NCBI GenBank assembly: GCA_039707465.1
Contig: CM077647.1
Location: forward strand, 45,569,110-45,633,109
Direction of reading: 5' to 3'
DNA: 64,000 nt
DNA from: Rhabdophis nuchalis
Taxonomy: Eukaryota; Chordata; Lepidosauria; Squamata; Natricidae
Made by a program: the position numbers and the translations under genes. Positions 1-12,136 of this stretch are shown here, piece after piece. The first letter of the stretch is position 1; each line of letters opens with the position of its first letter. Below the pieces are notes generated by a model. The model was not told the DNA's origin. It did no database searches and worked only from the letters and a program-made list of their open reading frames with translations.

Positions 1-173
1 AATTCAAATCTCACCAGGCTTAAGGTTGACTCAGCCTTCCATTCTTCTGAGATCGGTAAAATGAGGAGCCAGATTGTTGGGGGCAATATGCTGACCCTAT
101 AAACCACTTAGAAAGAGTTGTAAAGCACTGTGAAGCAATATATAACTCTAAATGCTATTGCTATAAGGAAGAT
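1..173 (+). mobile_element. tRNA-derived SINE, 5' end cut by window edge
   Basis: The window opens in a box-B-like segment (TTCAAATCTC), followed by a body with 'ttgactcagccttccattcttc' character and a 3' part reading 'agcactgtgaagcaatatataa' that ends in a short (ATTGCTAT)-like tail. This is the layout of a squamate tRNA-derived SINE with an L2/MIR-like tail. The box A half lies outside the window. Family name not assigned. Recognition is from memory of squamate repeats; a repeat-library search would settle it. Confidence 0.65.
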
Positions 174-3100
174 CAGTAATAGAAAAATTCAACAGTTTAA
201 CAGTACAACAACATCAAAAAACCTCCTCTATTTTAACTTGCCAACCTTTAAAGTAAAGCTTTTAAAATTCCTAGTGTAACAATTCTGTTACAAACATTTT
301 AATTTGCACATGCATGTTATTCTAATATATGCTACAGAATACATTAGATAACTGACTCTATGTTCCAGACACTATGCTGCAGTAGATATGTAAATACTGC
401 CATTAAAAAACAAACAAACAAAACAGATGGTACAAGCTTGAAATCTATCCAAACCTTCATATACAAGTTTTTGATGTTTGTATCTAAAATGAAACATTTT
501 AATTTACAAAATATGATAGGATCAAATTAATAAAGTTCTGAATCACACTTAAATATAACTTCATCAAATTTATTATCAGGCTGTGTAAGAAAAATGACCA
601 ATGAATATGAACTTTAAAAAAGAGCAGCTCTGATGTATTTATACATACTGTGATATTTAATTGCTTTGATTTTTTCTTTTCTTTTGGATTTTAGTTTGTC
701 ATCATCTATCTAGATTTATTTCCTTTGTCTTCTATTAAGGAAGTGAATTCAGTCCTGGCATCACAAACTGTCTTTTCTTCCTGTCAGGTTTAAAGTTATC
801 CTCTTAGTGTAGTATTTCATGTCACAACTTGAACATGAATATATGCTAAATTCTATTAACAATAAACATGAACATGTTTTAAATCTAGCAGACTCTTAGA
901 AAAGAAGATGTAGTGTATATTACATTAATCAGAGATGATTATCAAGAGGCTCATATTATTTACACCTTAATTCTAATACCTGAATCTTTGCTTGTAATAC
1001 TGTCAGGACATTTTTTCCCCAAAATAAGGTGTAATAACATTCTTATGCAATTATAATCACATATTTCATATCTACCAAATAAGTATCCAAATGAAGTCCC
1101 ACATTAACAGCTATCTGATTAGCACATTAATGCTAAAATTGGATTTCTAGTTAAATTTATGCAGCAGAACTGCAAATGTAGAGCCTTCTTTACAAACTCA
1201 TAGATACCGTAGCTCTTGCTTATGTTGTTCGCAAGCAATTGTTCCAAACAACACTGGCAATTGGTATTAAATTCATCATAGGTCCACTCAGCAAATAGAT
1301 TTCTTTACATCGTTATACACTTTTTAATAATCATGACTTGGTTACAGTGGAATCCTGTGGTACAATAATTTGTTCCCTAATAAAGATTGAAGCAAAAGAT
1401 GTTGCAAAGTCTGCCACTCAGTAATCATGCAGATCTCTTGTTCAATGAAATATGCGAATATCCAGTGATCAACTGATTTGGTCACAAATGGTAGTAATTA
1501 TACACTGCTCCTCTATTTCAGTAGAAAACTATTTTTCAAATTTATTTGAGATTTCTTCAGTTATGCCTAATGCAGTTCCTGTGCAGCATCCTTCACAAGA
1601 AATGTTCCCACAATATATGTCTATGTATATGAAGTGTTGGAAGAAATGTCCATCTGGGTTCAGTTCTAAGTGGAAAGAAAGACATTGGAAACATGGATGC
1701 CAACTGGAAACATGGTTTTAATGGTGAAGCAGAACCACAAGCACGTGTGATTTTGGATAACTGACCACAAGGAGTGGAGAGTAACTATTATTTATGCCCT
1801 CTTTTGGGCTTTGAACTTGAGCTTCCTGTTCCTGTGGCAAAAGCATGTATCCTATTGGCTGTCAGACTTCCAGGGGGCTATGCAAGGGTCACAGCTGAAG
1901 TTGTCTGAATTAAGGTTGGCTGAACCTTGCTGGGTGATGTAATGTCCACAGGTGATTTTGCAATGCAAAGAGCCCTGCTGCTAGATGAGTAGAGGGCTAA
2001 TCCTATTATGTCCTGAGGTCATGTCTTAATCCCATCATCCTGGAGCTGAAGTTCTAATTGTCTTGTACATAGGCTGGCCCAGTCTTAATGTGAACCAAAT
2101 ATCTGCTGGGAGAGGGAGCTACTCTTCATTTTTAAAAACATGTTTCTCCTTTTTTCATCCAGGGAAATATAATATTCTGCCTTTTTAATATTTCCTAGAA
2201 TATTTCATTTTTCTAGGAGAGGGGTGGGTGCTAACTTTCTACAGAAGCTTGCAGCCTTGTTTTTCAGGATCATGTGAATGCTTTCTAAATTGATTCTAGC
2301 TATTTTGTAAAGCAGTATTAAGCCTGACACCCCCCCCCCAAAACCCCAAAGCCCACATCTGTTTTAGCTAATGAAAAAAGATGTTTCACATGCAATTCTT
2401 GTTAAGGCACCTTTTTAAGAAACTCTACAGAAAAGTATTTAATTACTTCACATTGACAATTTATATCATCATCAAAAAACCTCAACTCCACTTTCTGAAC
2501 TAGTTAGAGGTTGTGTAACATCTTTCAATTGTCATTTCTTGTCATTTTGATTGGATACATTACTTTAGAAGAGCAATTCCAGTAAAAGTATATAATTAAA
2601 TGAGTTTTAAGCAACCTATAACAATTTGGTAACTCTTATTGAATAAAAAATCTATTTTTCGTCTATTAGAGGACTATACTAATATCCTAGCCATTCTTGA
2701 TCAAAACTAGATTAACAAAAGGGTTAAAGAGGAGCAAATGTTTGTTTTATGAGCTTTCCAATGTGTTTCAAGCAACATTTTCCAATTTCTCTGTTTTAAA
2801 TGCAAGTTCATTATTCTAGGGCTACTCAATGAAACAGAGGGCTTTTATTGCAATTGTGGGGAAACATCCCCCCCTTAGAAGAATGAAATATTTTGGAAAA
2901 TATTAAAAAGGTGGAATATTATATTTCACTAAATAAGAAATGGAGAAACAAGCTCTTAAAGACAGAAAGCAGCCCCCATCTTTTCTTAATAGTCCACAGC
3001 AGACTGGGTCATCCTATCTACAAAAAGAAAGACCTTCAGCGCCAGGATGATGGGATTAAGAAGAACAGGACATGATCCTTCAGGGCATAATAGGATTAAC

Positions 3101-3926
3101 CCATTACCATTTATCAGAAGATACAGTGCTCACCACTTTGCACAATATCCTAAGGGCATTTCAGACATTGCACAACCCCCCTAGCAGCATCTCTGAAACT
3201 TATACAAATCCATGTACTCATCAAACCAATTGGTCAGCTGACCCAGGATTGCTGTTGGTTCTGTTTATCATTAACTTTATTTTCAATCAGCCTCCATGTT
3301 TCCAGTGTCTTTTTCCCGATTTGGAACTGAAACAAATGGATTTTCCCTCCAACATAATTTAACCAAGTTCTGTTCCAGCTGATATCTGTATCTTGCTTGC
3401 AAAATTGGATGAAGCTGAATTTTACTTCTACTCAAGTAAAGCTGGTTAGCAACGTAATAGATAATCAGCTTTTCTGATGCTATTAAACTTTTATAATCTC
3501 AATACATTCCCTTGCTTCTATTCCATATCAGTTCAGATTATTTGAAGGGAGTGATATGTGAACAAATTGGTAAACAACTAATAAATATGTTAAAAGGAAA
3601 GGCAGTTTCTTTATATTAAGTCATTCAGGTGAATACACTGTCAACTGTATTTGAATTCAAGTTAGAAATAAAAGTAGCAATTTCTACAAAATTGTAGAAA
3701 CAGTTTTTCACAGAGCAAAATCCCCAAGAGCCTGGTAGTATAGTCATTCAAATGAATTATATACCTGCCACAAAATGAAAATATTAATTGCGCAGCATAC
3801 ACCCCCCCCCCCCCCCCCCGGTTTAACACTGATAAACTTTCCTATGATTTGCGGAACTCTAAAAATCATCTTTAGGTGAGATTCAATATCTGGACAGTTA
3901 AGTTTATGTTACTTAAACCCTAAGTG
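174..3926. other. AT-rich non-coding stretch, no supported gene
   Basis: Reading frames here are short and lack family motifs. Short poly-C runs occur near 2331 and 3803-3820. A frame at 1452-1721 was considered as an exon and rejected. No terminal repeats or RT motifs were recognised. It could be intron or 3' flank of the gene driven by the island at ~10.5 kb. Confidence 0.5.
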
Positions 3927-4270
3927 TGAAAGTTTGAGTTTGAGTTGAGTTTGAGTTTATTGGTTTTTTATACTGCCCTACTCCTGAGGGACTCAAGGCA
4001 GTGTACAGCCAAAATAAAAACAAATATAAAAATATATAAAAACACATATATAAAAGTTATGTATTTTAAAAAGCTTTTAAAAAACATAATTAAAATATTG
4101 GCCGAAATGTGTAAAAAACCCAAACTAACCCTAATTAAAATAATAGAAATTTAAATTTAAAAATTTATTTTAAAATTTTAAAAATCATACTTTATGCCAG
4201 CCCGGCTTGTTGAAAGAGAAAGGTTTTGAGACCGCGGCGGAAGGTGCGTACGTCAGAAAGGTTATTTAGA
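3927..4270 (-). mobile_element. L2-clade LINE 3' UTR fragment with (GAGTTT)n tail
   Basis: A minus-oriented L2 3' end: simple tail of GAGTTT-like units, then the conserved tail block (gccctactcctgagggactcaaggcagtg) shared with the other L2 copies in this window, then the A-rich UTR, ending in the 'cagcccggcttgttgaaagag' segment that encodes the ORF2 C-terminus in longer copies. Only the extreme 3' end is present (5' truncation). Confidence 0.75.
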
Positions 4271-4410
4271 ATTATGTACTCGGGTTGTACAGACAGAATA
4301 AGAGGGAGACTGGATTGAAGATTTTTATATCTGAAGGAGCTCTAGCTAGTTTCAGCAATCATAAATACAAGACAATGTTTTAATCTGTTTTATAGTATGC
4401 AATTCATATA

Positions 4411-5398
4411 CCATATTTTTCAGAGTATAAGGCACATCTTTTTTCCTCTAAAAAGAGGCTGAAAATCTGGGTGAGTCTTATACATCGAATACATTTTTTG
4501 CCTCCTGAAAACCCGCCCCTTCACCAAAATGGCCGCGCGCATACCCTTATGGAGGTTTCCAGAGAGCTCCTGGGAGCTGGGGAGGGCAGAAATGAGCAAA
4601 AAACAGGGTGTTTTTGCCCCCCCAGCCCCACTCTAGAAACCTCCATAAGGCTATGCATGCTATTTTTTGTCCAAAAAACGCCCCGTTTTCACGAAAAAAA
4701 CTGGGCCATTTTGGGGGGGGGCCCACCCCTCCAGGAGTACTCTGCAAGCCTCCCCCCCCAGGGTATTCATGCCTTTTTGGGGGGGGGAAATGGGTCCATT
4801 TTTGCGAAAAACGGGCTGTTTGGGGGAGGTTTGCAAAGTGCAAAAAGGGGTTTTCCCCCCTTTTGGAAAGCTGTTTAATGAGAATTACATTGGTCAAGTA
4901 CTGTGCCTGCAGAAACAAAGATTTGTTCCAAAGGTGGTCAGTGATTTCCTTCTCCAGCACATGGGTAAATACACCTGGAAAACATCTACCTACCTACCTA
5001 CTCTCTCTCTCTCCCTCTCTCTCCCTACCTATCTACTGTATTTCTCTCTCTCTCTATTTCTCTCTCTTATCCCTCTACCTACCTACCTACCTACCTATAC
5101 CCTCTCTCTCTTCCTACCTACCTACTGTATTTCTCTCTCTTTCTCTCTCCCTATTCCTTTATCTACCTACCTACCTAACTACACACTCTGTCTCCCTACC
5201 TACCTACTGTATTTCTCTCTGTCTCTCCCCTCCTACCTACCTACCTACTCTCTCTCCCTACCTACCCACTGTATTTCTCTCTCTTTCTCTCCCTCTCTAT
5301 CCCTCTATCTACATACCTACTTTTTTTAAAAAAAATTCCCTCTTCAAAACCTGGGTGCGTCTTATACTCCAGTACGTTTTATACTCTGAAAAATACGG
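4411..5398 (+). mobile_element. TA-flanked MITE, ~988 bp, with CTAC/CTCT core
   Basis: Left end CCATATTTTTCAGAGTATAAG and right end CTTATACTCC...CTGAAAAATACGG form terminal inverted repeats; the left flank is TA and the right is TG (probably a mutated TA). An internal palindrome ('ggaggtttccagagagctcc' against 'agaaacctccata') is followed by a long pyrimidine tract. A homologous copy in reverse orientation lies at 38902-39881. No transposase is encoded. A TA duplication suggests a Tc1/mariner-type mobiliser, which is inference. Confidence 0.8.
4982..5325. repeat. (CTAC)n/(CTCT)n simple repeat
   Basis: Imperfect alternating blocks of CTAC, CTCT and 'ctactgtatttctctctc' repeat units, about 340 bp, inside the TA-flanked MITE. 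The same composition, reverse complemented, is inside the partner copy near 38960-39310, so the tract is an ancestral part of the element. The frames it leaves open (serine/leucine/proline/tyrosine-rich) are spurious. Confidence 0.9.
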
Positions 5399-5399
5399 T

Positions 5400-6350
5400 G
5401 TTTAAAAGAATTTTCATCTCCACCATCTTTGGAACAGAAATAATTCCTTGAGTTATGATTGCAATAAGAAGCAGAATTATGTCACTAAACAATGAAGTCA
5501 TAAAAGTGCACGTCACACCCTGTTGCCATCGGTAAGCAAAGACATGAATTGTTAAGCAATTTACAACTTCCTGCTGACTATCAATAATGAAGTCATTAGG
5601 GAAACAGGCAGAAAGCTGCAAGTCAGCTTGCAAGCAGGCCAGCAGGCAGGCAAACTAGCTGCTGGGAGGGTGGGAGAGGATGGACAGGCATGGCAAAGTG
5701 GGGCTTGGGATGAGTGCTGTTAGATGGATAAGTTGCACAAATGGCCAGAGAAGGTTTGAGAAGAGTGTATAAGGAGCTCAGCCTGGATGCTGGGGAGAGG
5801 ATTGAAAAATGGCTAGTGAAATGCGGCATGAGTCCAGCAAGACTTGGGGATGGTGCGCAAGGGTGAGAGACAAGTGTGAGTGCATCAGGGTTGGATGGCT
5901 GCTGCCAATGGAAGAGGACACAAATGTCTAGGGAGACATGGACAAGTGAAGCAGGCTTGGGGTTGTTGTTAGATGGAGAGGAAGGCATGAACGATTAAAA
6001 AGAGTCTACAAGGTTGTGTGAATAGCAAGGTTCAGGGAGGATGAATGAGGATGAATGGGTGGCTGACAAGGGGCTAGAGAAGGGTCACAGGTGGTGACAT
6101 TTACTCAGGCAACTTTTGATCTTCCCCACCAGGTTTCTCATTGACTCTGCTTGTTGCAAAATCTGATCCCACTACAGGATGCTGCAATTATCACCTAGCA
6201 TCAAGTACCTATATCAGGTCTGTGAAAATGGTGGTCCTCAGGCTGGATAATTCACATGCAGGCCACACCCACCCCAGTTCTGCAAAGGCAAAAATGTCAC
6301 AATACATCATGAACTGGCCCATGACACAATTGACTTTAACACCTTAGACC
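5400..6350 (-). mobile_element. Degenerate Tigger-like MITE relic and G-rich low-complexity DNA
   Basis: 5430-5640 resembles the reverse of the Tigger-like MITEs elsewhere in the window (recognisable 'taagcaatttacaacttcctgctgac' and 'aagcaaagacatgaattg'). It grades into a purine-rich region to about 6100 that looks like a reverse-orientation relative of 21900-22160. No intact ends found. Confidence 0.35.
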
Positions 6351-7014
6351 ACGTTCATTGTTGGGTGCTGGGACAGTAGAAACTTGGAGGATAGGTTCTC
6401 ATTTGTTCAGTGCCACTGTAACAATAGATCAGTACCTGAGGAATACTTGCACACATGCTCTTAATATTCATACTATTTCATTTTTATCCTATAACTTTTT
6501 GGTAATTTCCATTTAAAAGAAAATGGAATTCTGCTTATTTGCTACTGAATGTTAGTGCTTCTCCATCCTGCTCTGATATTGTCCAAATTTTCAACTTGTT
6601 CCAAATGTTAGTACAGTTATGTATCAGATTTATTTTTTAGTAAATTGTTATTAACTTCTGTGTGATTCAAGTTTTTAATTGTAAACACCCCTGTGGAAAA
6701 GTCACTAAAGACAAGTTATTTTAGTCATAATAAAAAATAAGGTTTTTAATTTTATCACATTCTTTCAGAATATGTGATCTTATTTTAAAATAAGGTTATG
6801 GGACAGGTAACCTTAATCTTCAACAAGGATATTTTGGTTACTATAACATCATGACATGTAAACGTAATTTAATGATTTAAATTAATTTTGCTTCTTAACT
6901 TCAAATGCTAACATGTTTGCAGAATGATGGAGAAGAACGCTTAAGATCATTGTTATTTTCTATCACCACTGCTTTCCTGGATTATAGTTAAGGGAGCCTG
7001 CAGCAAATCAAATA
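6351..7014. other. AT-rich non-coding stretch
   Basis: No reading frame, repeat terminus or RNA gene recognised. Confidence 0.5.
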
Positions 7015-7392
7015 CAAATAGTCCTCAACTTACAACACTTCATTTAGTGACCAAAGTTATAATGGTACTGAAAAAAGTTACATGACAATTTTTCACATTT
7101 ACAACCGTTGCAGCTTCCCCTTGGTTATGTGATCAAAATTTGGATGGTTGGCAACTGACTCATAGTTATGACAGTTATAGTGTCCAGGGGACGTTTTCAA
7201 TATTCCTGTAAGCAAAGTCAATGGGGAAGCCAGATTCTATTAACTACCATGTTACTAGCTTAATAATTACAGTGATCCACTTAACAATGTGGCAAGAAAG
7301 TTCATAAAATGGGGCAAAATTCACTTAATAAAGGTTTCACTTAGTAACAGAAATTTTGGGCTGAATTGTAGTTATAAGTAGAGGACTACCTG
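7015..7392 (-). mobile_element. Tigger-like (Tc1/mariner) MITE, 378 bp
   Basis: Inverted termini caaatAGTCCTCAACTTAC and AAGTAGAGGACTACCTG, flanked on both sides by TA (7013-7014 and 7393-7394). Internal text ('aattcacttaataaaggtttcacttag') is shared in opposite orientation with 11747-12136. TA duplications and CAGG-type ends fit pogo/Tigger non-autonomous elements. Orientation is relative to the 11747 copy. Confidence 0.75.
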
Positions 7393-7394
7393 TA

Positions 7395-8300
7395 TTCTAC
7401 TGAACTACTCTGATAATTAAGACCACATTTCTATTCAAATTATGTTGTTATATTCCACTTATTGTCCACCCATTGAAATGAAGCAAGGGAAATCTAAGAG
7501 TTAAAATGAAGTTGCTTAATTTAGTCAGATTTAAAAAATCTACAAGACATTAAATACAACTGAAAATCCATATTATAAAATTATTTATCCTACACGTAAT
7601 GTTTTTAATACACAATAACTGTATTTTAAGATATTATAAACTTTCATATAAAGGCATTATATGTCAAAGCAACTAGACACACAGGGACAGTTTTTTCACT
7701 TGTGCCATCACCCTGAACATGTAATTCTCATAGTACTGTCTTATGTCTAAGTATATTCACTCATGTAGTATAGTTGTAATTATTTTTCTCATCTTCTCCA
7801 CTACCCTCTCTTACATATATCATTATTACGATTACCCACTGCTTTGTATGAACACTGAGAGCTTCTGTACGAGAGACAAATTCCTTGTGTACTTCACTTG
7901 CCCCACCCCCAAAATTCTAATTCTAATATCAAGAAAAGCTACTCATGTATAGTATTTCTAATTTTGCTGAAATCAAATGTCATCAAATCTTTATGCAATA
8001 AACTATAAAGCTAATATAGAATTTTGTGTGCCATTGCCACTTACAATTCTCATTGTATACACAAGAATGAACTAAGTATTTCTACAAGACAGCTCTATCT
8101 CTTTGCTGGTAGAAATAAAATAGCATCACACACTGTACCATAAATTGTAGAAAGTGCATAAACCGATCTAGGAGACAAATCAAAAGACAACTTTCCAATT
8201 TACCTCACACATTTAAAACTATGGGAAAAATACATTATATGAAAAGAGAAACCTTTTCAAATAATATTTCATTGATATGAATATGCTGTAATTTCAAATT
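7395..8300. other. AT-rich non-coding stretch
   Basis: Nothing recognised beyond short spurious frames (for example 7743-7952). Confidence 0.5.
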
Positions 8301-8304
8301 GTAG

Positions 8305-8390
8305 GGTGTAGGGTTTCCTGCCTAAGCAGAGCGTTGGAGTAGAAGACCTCCAAGGTTCCTTCCAACTGTGTTATTCTATCTCTTCTAATC
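8305..8390 (+). mobile_element. CR1 LINE 3' end fragment
   Basis: Contains the conserved CR1 3' UTR phrase in sense orientation ('agaagacctccaaggttccttccaac') followed by a TTATTCTAT-like tail. About 85 bp only, so an extreme 5' truncation typical of CR1 insertions. The same block appears in antisense at 17608 and 26531. Confidence 0.8.
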
Positions 8391-10099
8391 ATCACATGAA
8401 GGGTAAATCTGTATTCGGTTATTTATTCTATATAAACTCTGGAATGCTTTTGTTTCAATGTATTAAGTATGATTTGTTCACACTTTAAATGTGCAAATAG
8501 GATCTAAATCCTCTTATATGATTCATGCTTATTATAACAATGAAGACAAACAAAATTCAACATTATAAATTAGTGCTAAATACATTAGGATTATTACTAA
8601 TTTGGGAACAGTTTTCTTTTCTCAGCCAACCTACTGTATAGACATGCTGCTATGGGGAAAACTGTCGAAAGCACTTTACATGCAACAGTGGACCAATAAG
8701 GAATCAAGACAGAAGTTGCATCCAATTGAAGCTATGTTTGGCAACTTTCTCAATACTGCATACATGTACAAAGTGACAGGAATTGTATTGCAATTTGATG
8801 ACTGCTGTCTTGACCTTTTTGATTCCATCACTAACTTATAGGTCACCTTGAACTCCTGGAAATAAAGGAAGCTGTAATATAATAAATACTTTTAAATATT
8901 TTTACATTAATACAAAGGTTGATTATGTTGTATCCATTTTGCTGATGAAAAGACCTTCCAAATTACTGTGATACCAAGCAACAAATTGTTTCCTTGCATC
9001 AGAAATGGCATCTTTCTGAATAAGCTTTCTCTTTCTTCGACAAGTCAAATACCTTTACTGATAAGAATAGTACTTGTTTAGAAATAAAGGATTTTTAGGT
9101 TACAAAATATTTTAAGTAAATTATCTGAGGAAAACTCATTAGAATACCACAAAAATGCACTTAATGACAAAGAAACCAACCATATTTTATACAGAAAGTT
9201 GCATGACCGAAACTATGTGGTCAGATAATGTCTAGTTCAATATGTCATGAAAATTCATAAAACAGGGTTGAGTAAACTATGTTTAAGTTAACCCTAGATA
9301 ATTATTTGAAAAGACAGATAAAGTATACTAATGATCGGACAGGATAAAGCACCATACTTGTCTAAGAGGCATCATATATACTGTATGTTATTTGGGGTTT
9401 ATGCCAATACAGAGTACAACTGTACTACAAGTTGTAATAACCAGATTTCTACTATGGATTTATACAAAAAATCCAAAAACCAATTAAGCACAATAGCTTA
9501 AACCACTCAACAGCAGAATTAGAATGCTCAGAAAACAATTCTGTATAATTTATGAGTCCACAAACCTTTTTAACAATGCTGTCACGCTGTTTGTAAACCT
9601 TACCTTATGGTAAGACAGTAAGCAATTTTTACAAAAAAAGCATATTGACAACATTCAACCAAGAATGAGTATACAGTACAAGCACTATGAAGTCAAAATG
9701 GATGAAAAAGTAGCAGACACCTGAGACACAGAATCAATGTTTTGCCTCTTTTTTAAAAAATCCCACTTTCACTGGCACATCACCTCCAAATAATTTTCCT
9801 ACTTCCATCTTCGCTAATAAACGACTGTAAAAACATCAACTCACTCTGCCCTTGCTTTGGAAAATAAATTGCACCATCATATTAAAGAAACTGAGGCAGA
9901 CACAGGATGCTATGATGCACTGGAAGCTAAAACCAGCTATTTGGTTTTTCTCAGCTGATGACACAAAACAACTTCAATACTGGGTTAACAGGGAAAAGAA
10001 AAGGGACCACTGTTATTCATGTAAAAACAAACTGGAAAATAAACACCCTTCCAACAGAGGCCTAGGGGAGAATACAGGCATTAGTGGCCTAATCACCTT
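8391..10099. other. AT-rich non-coding stretch upstream of the CpG island
   Basis: The open frames at 8602-8841 (79 codons) and 9852-10205 (117 codons) show no motif I recognise and no convincing splice context. No repeats with clear ends. If the island at 10.5 kb drives a minus-strand transcript, this would be its first intron. Confidence 0.4.
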
Positions 10100-10870
10100 G
10101 ACGTCTTTTCAAAAGTCAAGCAAACCCTCGGCTTCGCTGCTAAGCGTCCGGGAAAATCCCTCACTGACAGCCACAAAAGAACACCCAAACCACAGTACGA
10201 GATAAAACTCATCCGAGGCCAATCTACACCAGGAAAGCGATGCGGCGCTCTGATTGGGAGCAGGAAAGTGGGCCTAGACCGTCCGAGGCTAGGAGATTGG
10301 GTGAAAGAAATCTTCAGAAAGCAGAGGAGCTTCAGAAAGAGAGGACAATAAAGCACCACCGCCTCCACCGCGGAACCCACCAGCTCTTCTTTCTGTTTCC
10401 CAATCCGCCGCCTTCGACGCCGAAATTTTACCTCAGCTAACATCATTACTCGGGGTGGAAACCTCCGGCTCTAGCTCCGCCGCATGGTGCGTCTGTCGCC
10501 AGCCCCAGCCCAATGCACAGCACTAAGGAAGGGATCCCGGCAGCTCTCAGCCACTTCAGTGATCCCTTCGTAACGCCAAACCCTTTCCAGCTACCCCCGC
10601 TGCCGCCGCCCGCTCAAGAGGGGCGGCCATCTTAGCTACGTGAGACGCCGCCGCCCGACGCCGCCGCTTTCCGTGGCGCAGCCGCCCAATGGGGCAGTAA
10701 GACGCGAGGCAGGCCTCTTTCTCGTTTGGCTGGCCTCCCTGAGCTTGGCGTGGTTTGCTTTCGCGCCGAGGCGAGCAAAAGTCAGATAGAAATTCGTTCG
10801 TCCTGTGTGGTGCGGGGCGTCCCAGGACGGGGCTTTGAGCTTGCAAAGCAGATCTGAATGGAAAGAGAAG
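10100..10870. promoter_or_regulatory. CpG island, TATA-less promoter (possibly bidirectional)
   Basis: An abrupt GC- and CpG-rich block in AT-rich DNA. Visible elements: an inverted CCAAT (ctgATTGGgag, ~10250), a GC-box abutting a YY1-type motif (gaGGGGCGGCCATCTTAG, ~10618-10635; reverse strand reads AAGATGGC), and a forward CCAAT (gccgCCCAATggggc, ~10686). YY1 sites at the start of TATA-less genes often place AAGATGGC just downstream of transcription start on the sense strand, which here would be minus. A minus-strand ATG within it opens only a 25-codon frame. At ~10439 the minus strand reads ATGATGTTAGCTGAG then GTAAAA, a plausible exon-donor junction. The downstream gene is not identified. 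Confidence 0.7.
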
Positions 10871-11746
10871 GGCTGAACCCGGGTTGGTACAGACTGTAGG
10901 AGATCCAGGTTTAAATTCGTTCTTGTAGAAAACCGGAGGGTATCTGTTTAATGGCTCTTACACAGTAATAAAGGGGGTGGAGCAAGAAGAAGACATTTCA
11001 TAGTATTTATCATCTTGAAGAATAGAGAGTTTAATCTTTAAACTTTAATGGAAAGATTAGCAAAGGAGAACAAGAGAAGAGGAACTGCAACCAGCTGCAG
11101 GCACAAACATGCTGACCTCACTTTCCTTTAAAGTATTATTCAGGCTCCTTCAGCTGACTAAATCTAACAGCGTGAAGCTGACAGCCAACCCAGTCTTGCC
11201 ATGGATTTAACTCCACCAAGTGGTGATGTCCTTATTTACAGTGTCCTTGTTAGCGAAAGGAATTCCCCCTCTTTTGTTTTCCCCTTTCTCCTGACAAAAC
11301 CAACTTGCAGGAGTAATCATCCAGGTTGTAATCAGGGGCTGAGGACAGATGGGTGGTTCACGTTTGGCTCTTGCTTTTTACATGTATTTTTAAATAGAAA
11401 CCTTGAATAATTTGCCGTTTTAGGACATGTTATGATCTTCAGGTTGGAGCTGAATATGGGTGGATTGGGAGTTCTTGCAGGAAGTTAAACCTTGTTCAAA
11501 GCAATCTATTCATCTATGGAATATTCTATGATTTAAATATCCTCAGTCTGTAACACCTGGGGCCAAATGCATCATTTCAAGGTTATGTGACAACTGTAAA
11601 GGGCCTCCACTGCTTTAATAATTTTTACACAAGAACTACATTTGTCTACATTTTCTGCTCTGAAGCATCTTTTTGTCTTCGTTTGCCCTATTGTTTACAA
11701 TAAACTAAATTGCTCTTTAAATGCCTGTGCTACTAATTCATCAATA
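10871..11746. other. Flank of CpG island, no supported gene
   Basis: Single-copy-looking sequence with short frames only (for example 11201-11410). No repeats recognised. It could be a first intron of a plus-strand transcript starting in the island. Confidence 0.4.
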
Positions 11747-12136
11747 CAGGTAGTCCTCAACCTATGACCACAATTGAGCCCAAAATTTCTATTGCTAAGT
11801 GAAATATTTGTTAAATTAATTTTGTTCTATTTTACAACTTGTCTTGCCACAATTGTTAAATGAATGACTGCAGTTGGTATATTAAGTAACACATTTGTTA
11901 AGAGAAAGTGATTTCTATTCTGACTTTGCTTGTCAGAAGGTCACAAAAGAGGGTCACATGATCCGGAAACACAGCAATCATCATAAATATGAACCAGTTG
12001 CCAAGCATCTGAATTTTGATCATGTGACTGGAAATGTGATGGCCATAAGTATTAAAAATGGTCATAAGTCACTTTTTTTAGTGATGTTATAACTGAACGA
12101 TTACTAAATGAACTGTTGTAAGTCGAGGACTACCTG
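11747..12136 (+). mobile_element. Tigger-like (Tc1/mariner) MITE, 390 bp
   Basis: Perfectly readable ends: CAGGTAGTCCTCAACctatgac at left and gttgtaaGTCGAGGACTACCTG at right, flanked by TA at 11745-11746 and 12137-12138. Interior has no coding capacity. This is the best preserved of about six copies in the window (7015, 25908, 40431, 57780 and relics). Its right flank abuts an old L2 fragment exactly. Confidence 0.85.

Noticed and set aside
1..173. tRNA gene
   Set aside because: Only a box-B-like segment is present, followed by a SINE body and tail; no cloverleaf can be drawn.
1452..1721. 89-codon open frame with an acceptor-like 'tttcttcag' inside
   Set aside because: No recognised domain, weak donor, and no neighbouring exon candidates; length is within chance for AT-rich DNA.
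4608..5405. Overlapping open frames of 265 and 220 codons through 4608-5405
   Set aside because: They read through the CTAC/CTCT simple repeat and G/C runs of a MITE; composition is pure Ser/Leu/Pro/Tyr repeat.
8602..8841. 79-codon frame with protein-like composition
   Set aside because: No recognised family, no splice partners; kept only as part of the unassigned stretch.
10556..10846. 96-codon minus-strand frame in the CpG island with a 'KMAAPLER' segment
   Set aside because: The MAAP reading comes from the YY1-type AAGATGGC motif and is followed by a stop after 25 codons; CpG islands lack stops by composition.
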